Of a stretch of 34,205 nucleotides of DNA, positions 30,995 through 34,205 are shown piece by piece. Origin of the DNA: an uncultured Methanomicrobiales archaeon (GTDB lineage: Archaea > Thermoplasmatota > Thermoplasmata > Methanomassiliicoccales > Methanomethylophilaceae); assembly GCA_937892275.1 (NCBI GenBank), contig CALAVG010000064.1:1-34205 (forward strand), given 5' to 3'. The position numbers and the translations under genes are program-made. How positions within the stretch are numbered: the stretch's first letter is position 1; the number at the start of each line of letters is the position of its first letter. The notes beneath the pieces are model-generated. The model ran no database searches, was not told the DNA's origin, and saw nothing but the letters and a program-made list of their open reading frames with translations.

Positions 30995-31924
30995 ATGGAC
31001 CTGTATCACAAGGATGTCGTCTCGATTACTGATTTCTCAAAGGATGACATCGAAGGTATCCTGGACATGGCCGAGAAGATGATCCCGTATGCCAGGGGAG
31101 AGAAGATCAAGCGCTCCCTCGACGGCAAGATCCTCGGCAACCTGTTCTTCGAACCTTCGACGCGTACCAAGCTCTCCTTCGAGAGCGCAGCCTACAGACT
31201 CGGTTGTGATGTGATCGATGTATCCGAGATGTCCATGACATCGATGGCCAAGGGAGAGACATTGGCCGACACGATAAAGATTGTGGACTCCTACTGTGAT
31301 GCAACAGTGCTGAGACACCCATACGAGGGTGCCGCCAGACTCGCCGCCAAGTTCTCTGACCACCCTGTCATCAACGCGGGCGACGGTGCCGGATCGCATC
31401 CCACACAGACCCTTCTGGACCTCTTCACCATGAGACAGGCCAAGGGAAGTCTGGATGGTCTCAACATAGTGCTCGTCGGGGACCTGAAATACGGAAGGAC
31501 GGTCCATTCTCTGGCGCATGCGCTGAACAAGTTCAACATGAAGATAACGCTGGTCGCACCCGAAGGGCTCATGATGCCCGATGAGATCATATCCCATCTG
31601 GACGCCAACGGCTGCCGTCCGGTCATCACCGAGTACCTGGACGATGCGGTCGCCAACGCGGATGTCCTCTATGTCACCAGGATACAGAGGGAGAGGTTCC
31701 CCGACCCGTCCGAATACCAGAAGGTCGCAGGGACGTACAGGATAGACAAGGCCCTTCTAGAGAAGGCGAAGAGCGACATGATCGTCATGCATCCCCTTCC
31801 AAGGGTCAACGAGATCGCGCCCGAGGTCGACGACACCCCGAACGCCAAGTACTTCCAGCAGGCCGCCAACGGTGTGCCCGTGAGGATGGCCCTCCTGAAC
31901 GGACTCCTGGGAGGTGAGTTCTGA
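30995..31924 (+). CDS. pyrB: Aspartate carbamoyltransferase, catalytic chain
   Basis: Makes carbamoyl-aspartate from carbamoyl phosphate and aspartate, the committed step of pyrimidine synthesis. The 309 residues carry EPSTRTKLSFESA (carbamoyl-phosphate loop), the SMAKGETLADTIKI region (80s loop), HPTQTLLDLFT, GDLKYGRTVHSL, TRIQRERF and MHPLPRVNEI, all in the expected order. Leaderless start from the TATA spacing. Its stop shares one base with the pyrI ATG (TGATG), so catalytic and regulatory chains are translationally coupled, as expected for the dodecameric enzyme. Confidence 0.98.
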   Translation: MDLYHKDVVSITDFSKDDIEGILDMAEKMIPYARGEKIKRSLDGKILGNLFFEPSTRTKLSFESAAYRLGCDVIDVSEMSMTSMAKGETLADTIKIVDSYCDATVLRHPYEGAARLAAKFSDHPVINAGDGAGSHPTQTLLDLFTMRQAKGSLDGLNIVLVGDLKYGRTVHSLAHALNKFNMKITLVAPEGLMMPDEIISHLDANGCRPVITEYLDDAVANADVLYVTRIQRERFPDPSEYQKVAGTYRIDKALLEKAKSDMIVMHPLPRVNEIAPEVDDTPNAKYFQQAANGVPVRMALLNGLLGGEF

Positions 31925-32397
31925 TGAACGAGAATCCCATAAAGGAGGTCAGGCTGACCCCGATCAGGAACGGTACAGTCATCGACCACATAGCATGCGG
32001 TCAGGCTCTCAACGTCATCAAGATCCTCGGGATCAACGAGACCAACATCGGGTCCTCAATAAGCATCGGGATACACGTGAGCTCCAAGGCTCTCGGATGG
32101 AAGGACATCATCAAGATCGAGGACATAGAGATCGACGAGAAGAAATCAGAACAGATCGCTCTGGTCGCACCGGATGCCACCATTTCGATCGTCAGGGACT
32201 TCTACGTCGCGAAGAAGTACAAGGTGGATCTCGGAGAGCACATCGTCGGTCTGACGAGATGCACGAACCTCAACTGCATAACGAACAAGGGCGAACCCGT
32301 ACTTCCGGAGTTCTCTGTGGAATCCAAGTACCCTGTGCAATTGAGATGCTGCTACTGCGGAAAGCTGGTCAACAACATCTCCGACAACCTCCTGTGA
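31924..32397 (+). CDS. pyrI: Aspartate carbamoyltransferase, regulatory chain
   Basis: The 157-residue allosteric subunit that binds nucleotide effectors and holds catalytic trimers together. The N-terminal domain has VTPI-like LTPIRNGTVIDHI and LGINETNIGSSISIGI; the C-terminal domain has the structural zinc site in CTNLNCI and CCYCGK (four Cys in the E. coli-like spacing). Full length. It overlaps pyrB by one base and is followed after 4 nt by the UPF0200 kinase gene. Confidence 0.98.
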   Translation: MNENPIKEVRLTPIRNGTVIDHIACGQALNVIKILGINETNIGSSISIGIHVSSKALGWKDIIKIEDIEIDEKKSEQIALVAPDATISIVRDFYVAKKYKVDLGEHIVGLTRCTNLNCITNKGEPVLPEFSVESKYPVQLRCCYCGKLVNNISDNLL

Positions 32398-32401
32398 TAC
32401 C

Positions 32402-32932
32402 ATGAAGATCCTTCTCGTCACAGGAATGCCCGGGGCCGGAAAGGAAGAATTACTCAATGTCGCCCGCTCGATGGACATCCCGTTCCTCAGGATGGGGGAC
32501 ATCGTCAGGGAGTTCCATCAGACATCCGGTGCTGCCGAGAGGGGCCTGTCGGTTGGACAGGTCGCCAACGGCGAGAGGGAACTCCACGGAAAGGACATCT
32601 GGGCCAAGAGGGCCATCGAGAGGATGTCAGGGGATATCTTCCTGGTGGACGGCTGCAGGAGCCTGGACGAAGTGGATTCATACAAAGGTCTGAGCGACAG
32701 CGTATACATCATCGGAGTACATGCACCCCGCCCTGTCCGCTACGACAGATTGGTCAAGAGGGGACGCGAGGACGCCCCCAATAATATGGCGGAATTCGAC
32801 GAGAGGGACAACAGGGAACTGGGCTGGGGCCTCGGTAATGTGATCGCACTCTCCGACATCATGATCATCAACGATTCCGACCTGGAGTCGTTCCAGTCCA
32901 AAGTCAAGAAGGAGCTGGAGGCGCTGAGATGA
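32402..32932 (+). CDS. UPF0200-family nucleotide kinase-like protein
   Basis: A 176-residue P-loop protein resembling archaeal UPF0200 proteins, which look like small nucleoside/dephospho-CoA-type kinases of unsettled substrate. The P-loop is GMPGAGKEE (8-16); the residue after the invariant Lys is Glu, not the usual Ser/Thr. Other family blocks are MGDIVREFH, the LID-like KRAIERM, VDGCRSLDEVD, VHAPRPVRYDRLVKRGR and the FDERDNRELGWGLGNVIALS ending followed by DIMIINDSD. It starts 4 nt after pyrI and overlaps the next gene by 4 nt, so it is expressed with the pyrimidine genes; whether it acts in nucleotide metabolism is inference. Confidence 0.85.
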   Translation: MKILLVTGMPGAGKEELLNVARSMDIPFLRMGDIVREFHQTSGAAERGLSVGQVANGERELHGKDIWAKRAIERMSGDIFLVDGCRSLDEVDSYKGLSDSVYIIGVHAPRPVRYDRLVKRGREDAPNNMAEFDERDNRELGWGLGNVIALSDIMIINDSDLESFQSKVKKELEALR

Positions 32933-33195
32933 AGTTCTCCATCGCCCGCCTCTGCGGAGGACAGGCCCTCATGGCGGTCTCCGTCGACCCCATGGACATC
33001 GACATGGATGCCGCTGCCGAAAGGATCGCATCGGAAGGATTACCCATCCAATCCAAGGACGACCAGATGATCGTCTACCAGTGGAACGGTATGGAGACAA
33101 CTCTCTATAGACCGGGAAAGGTCATGTTCTTCCCCCTGTCGGATAAGGCCGAATGCATCAGGTTCGCCACCGAGATACTAGAGAAGTATCAATAA
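32929..33195 (+). CDS. Small conserved-looking protein of unknown function
   Basis: An 88-residue protein that overlaps the UPF0200 gene by ATGA and ends the pyrB operon. I do not recognise a named family. The layout is strand (MKFSIARLCGG), strand (ALMAVSVDPM), helix (MDAAAERIASEG), two or three strands (KDDQMIVYQW, ETTLYRP, KVMFFPL) and a C-terminal helix (KAECIRFATEILEKY). That order, with a GKVMFFPL strand before the last helix, is loosely like half of a TATA-binding-protein fold; this is only a resemblance. No membrane segment. Confidence 0.68.
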   Translation: MKFSIARLCGGQALMAVSVDPMDIDMDAAAERIASEGLPIQSKDDQMIVYQWNGMETTLYRPGKVMFFPLSDKAECIRFATEILEKYQ

Positions 33196-33213
33196 GTGCC
33201 ACACACTCAAAAA

Positions 33214-33238
33214 GTGGTAAATTATACCACACCTTTTT
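33214..33238 (+). terminator. Terminator of the pyrB operon, overlapping a TATA box
   Basis: GTGGTA (33214-33219) pairs with TACCAC (33225-33230) around AATTA, followed by ACC and five T residues at 33234-33238. The same T-run begins the TATA-like TTTTTATTT for the next gene. Confidence 0.65.
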
Positions 33239-33242
33239 ATTT
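33234..33242 (+). promoter_or_regulatory. TATA box for the DUF92-family gene
   Basis: TTTTTATTT is centred about 28 nt before the ATG at 33266, again leaderless spacing, and is merged with the terminator T-run of the previous operon. Confidence 0.45.
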
Positions 33243-33265
33243 ATGAGAAAGCCATCGGCCGTACG

Positions 33266-33679
33266 ATGGACTCTATCGTGATGATGACTATCGAGGTCAT
33301 CATAACAGCTATTCTTTCAGTGGAGGTGTACAAGCTCCATTGCCTGTCGAAGGACGGTGCGATAGCCGCGCTTATCGTCGGAGTCCTGATGGCGATCTTC
33401 GGATCAGTCAACTCGTTCTTCATAATGACGTTCTTCGTCATCGTGAGCTTCTTCGCCACCATGAAGGATATAGACAAGAAGATGGCGATGGGGTTGCAGG
33501 AAGGCCAGTTCGGAGAACGCAGATGGAGGAATGTGGCCGCAGTCTCGTTCCCTCCTGTGGTCATCACCATCGCGCACTACTTCGTGAACTTCGACGATAC
33601 CCTGTATACGATAGCGTTCCTGACCAGCATCACCGTGGCCGCAGCGGATACCATCGCCAGCGAGATCGGGATCAAGGAT
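33266..33679 (+). CDS. DUF92-family membrane protein, 3' end lost at a chimeric junction
   Basis: About 138 residues of a polytopic membrane protein of the DUF92/TMEM19 family (related to CTP-dependent prenol kinases). Visible: VIITAILSVEVYKLHCLSKD then GAIAALIVGVLMAIFG, FFVIVSFFATMKDIDKK, the family's GQFGERRWRNVAAVSFP segment (compare GxRxWxNVxANG), and ITVAAADTIASEIGIKD, the conserved ADTxASE signature. The family would continue with a TTF..VPPGTxGG-like block, but from about 33680 the reading frame switches to unrelated sequence. A short frame from ATG 33243 is not used. Confidence 0.75.
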
Positions 33680-33805
33680 GAGCGGTTCGGCGTAGAAGTG
33701 GAGTTCACGGGAATTACACGCAAAGAGGCCGCGCAGGCGTTGGGCGCGTATTTTGGTACGGGTCCCCAGTTTCAGGGCGGGCCGTATGACAAATGGACGG
33801 TTCAG
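33680..33805 (+). other. Foreign fragment: amidoligase N-terminus (chimeric join)
   Basis: The frame continues as ERFGVEVEFTGITRKEAAQA, then LGAYFGT and YDKWTV. This is the N-terminus of the amidoligase-like family common in Firmicutes and phages (GxExEFTGIxRxxAA, then YDxYxV before DxxGRxWK). It has no place in a DUF92 protein, so it is most simply a misassembled read from another organism. Junction positions are approximate. Confidence 0.6.
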
Positions 33806-34185
33806 GAGTCCGCCTTTTTCAGCGTGATCATGAACATGCTTGAAAAGGACCAGACCGAGGTGGTCTACGTGACGGGCAACCATGACGACTTCCTGGACAA
33901 CATCACTCCCTGCCAGCTGTTCTTCATTTCCTTCGTGGGCGAGTACATGATCGAAGACTTCGGGAGAAGGGACGTGGTAATCCACGGACATGCCATCGAC
34001 AGCATCACGACCCAGTTCAGGTGGATTGCCAAACTGGGCGGCCTGGCTTACAACGGTCTCCTCAGATTCAACAACCTGTGGAACCGTGCCAGGGAAAAGA
34101 ACGGCAAGGAGCAATATTCATTCTCCAAGGCCATCAAGCATGGGGTCAAACGTGCGGTGAACCTGATTTCCGGCTTCGAATCTGA
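33806..34185 (+). other. Foreign fragment: UDP-2,3-diacylglucosamine pyrophosphatase-like (chimeric join)
   Basis: The frame reads VVYVTGNHDDFLDN, then VVIHGHAIDS, TTQFRWIAKLGGLAYN and a C-terminal SKAIKHGVKRAVNLISGFE. This is the calcineurin-like pyrophosphatase family of lipid A synthesis, in its Bacteroidetes form. Archaea have no lipid A, and the fragment lacks the N-terminal metal motifs, so it is a third piece of the chimera rather than a gene of this genome. Confidence 0.65.
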
Positions 34186-34205
34186 AGATCGGAAGAGCGT
34201 CGTGT
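34186..34205 (+). other. Illumina TruSeq adapter sequence
   Basis: The last 20 bases, beginning AGATCGGAAGAGC and ending GTCGTGT, equal the start of the Illumina TruSeq universal adapter (read-2 side). It is untrimmed technical sequence. Confidence 0.97.

Noticed and set aside
33680..34185. A novel DUF92-amidoligase-phosphoesterase fusion protein
   Set aside because: The pieces are truncated, belong to unrelated bacterial families and are followed directly by a sequencing adapter, so a chimera is much more likely than a fusion.
1..34205. CRISPR arrays, tRNA or rRNA genes
   Set aside because: Intergenic regions are short; no regularly spaced repeats, cloverleaf-like segments or rRNA stretches were seen on reading.

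Overview
The window is archaeal chromosome, most likely from a Methanomassiliicoccales-type (Thermoplasmata) host-associated methanogen. The archaeal assignment is firm. It carries a 20S proteasome beta subunit, membrane LonB, archaeosine TGT and ArcS, aspartate carbamoyltransferase with its PyrI chain, Pth2, and the KH/beta-CASP termination factor, and many genes have a TATA box about 26 nt before the ATG (leaderless mRNAs). The order-level call is inference: no methanogenesis gene is present, but of 35 readable stop codons I count 30 TGA, 4 TAA and 1 TAG, which fits a lineage that reads UAG as pyrrolysine.

Layout. 1-3119: the end of thiE, a large membrane-tethered regulator with a duplicated winged-helix/sensor module, and a broken PAS-domain gene. 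3179-5689: a zinc-ribbon membrane protein with a transglutaminase-like domain lacking its nucleophile, pth2, and divergent thiM. 5736-7387: a complete ISL3-family insertion sequence with 23-bp inverted repeats and a perfect 8-bp target duplication, sitting between the divergent promoters of thiM and a small unknown gene. 7423-14529: two unknown small genes, tgtA, a formate/nitrite-type channel, a DUF2975-like/Xre pair, a BASS-type transporter, and a menA-like/ubiE-like pair. 14533-20233 (all minus): Sel1-repeat protein, M18 aminopeptidase, MTA/MTI phosphorylase, and a tight hisB-hisF-hisIE-PHP operon. 20326-24740 (minus): lonB downstream of a second inactive-looking transglutaminase-fold membrane protein, then alkD and ogt in a DNA-alkylation repair operon. 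24846-30917: rubrerythrin, termination factor FttA/aCPSF1, proteasome beta, a BioB-like radical SAM gene back to back with arcS. 30995-33195: pyrB-pyrI-UPF0200 kinase-small unknown protein, nearly without gaps.

The last ~525 bases are not trustworthy. A DUF92-family gene starting at 33266 changes at about 33680 into a bacterial-looking amidoligase N-terminus, then at about 33805 into a Bacteroidetes-like UDP-diacylglucosamine pyrophosphatase, and the final 20 bases are the Illumina TruSeq adapter. This is an assembly chimera that happens to stay in frame.

The least explained items are the duplicated membrane-tethered regulator, the two membrane-anchored pseudo-transglutaminases (one apparently co-transcribed with lonB), the menA/ubiE-like pair in a probable methanogen, and the radical SAM enzyme abutting arcS. 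No CRISPR array, rRNA or tRNA gene was seen.
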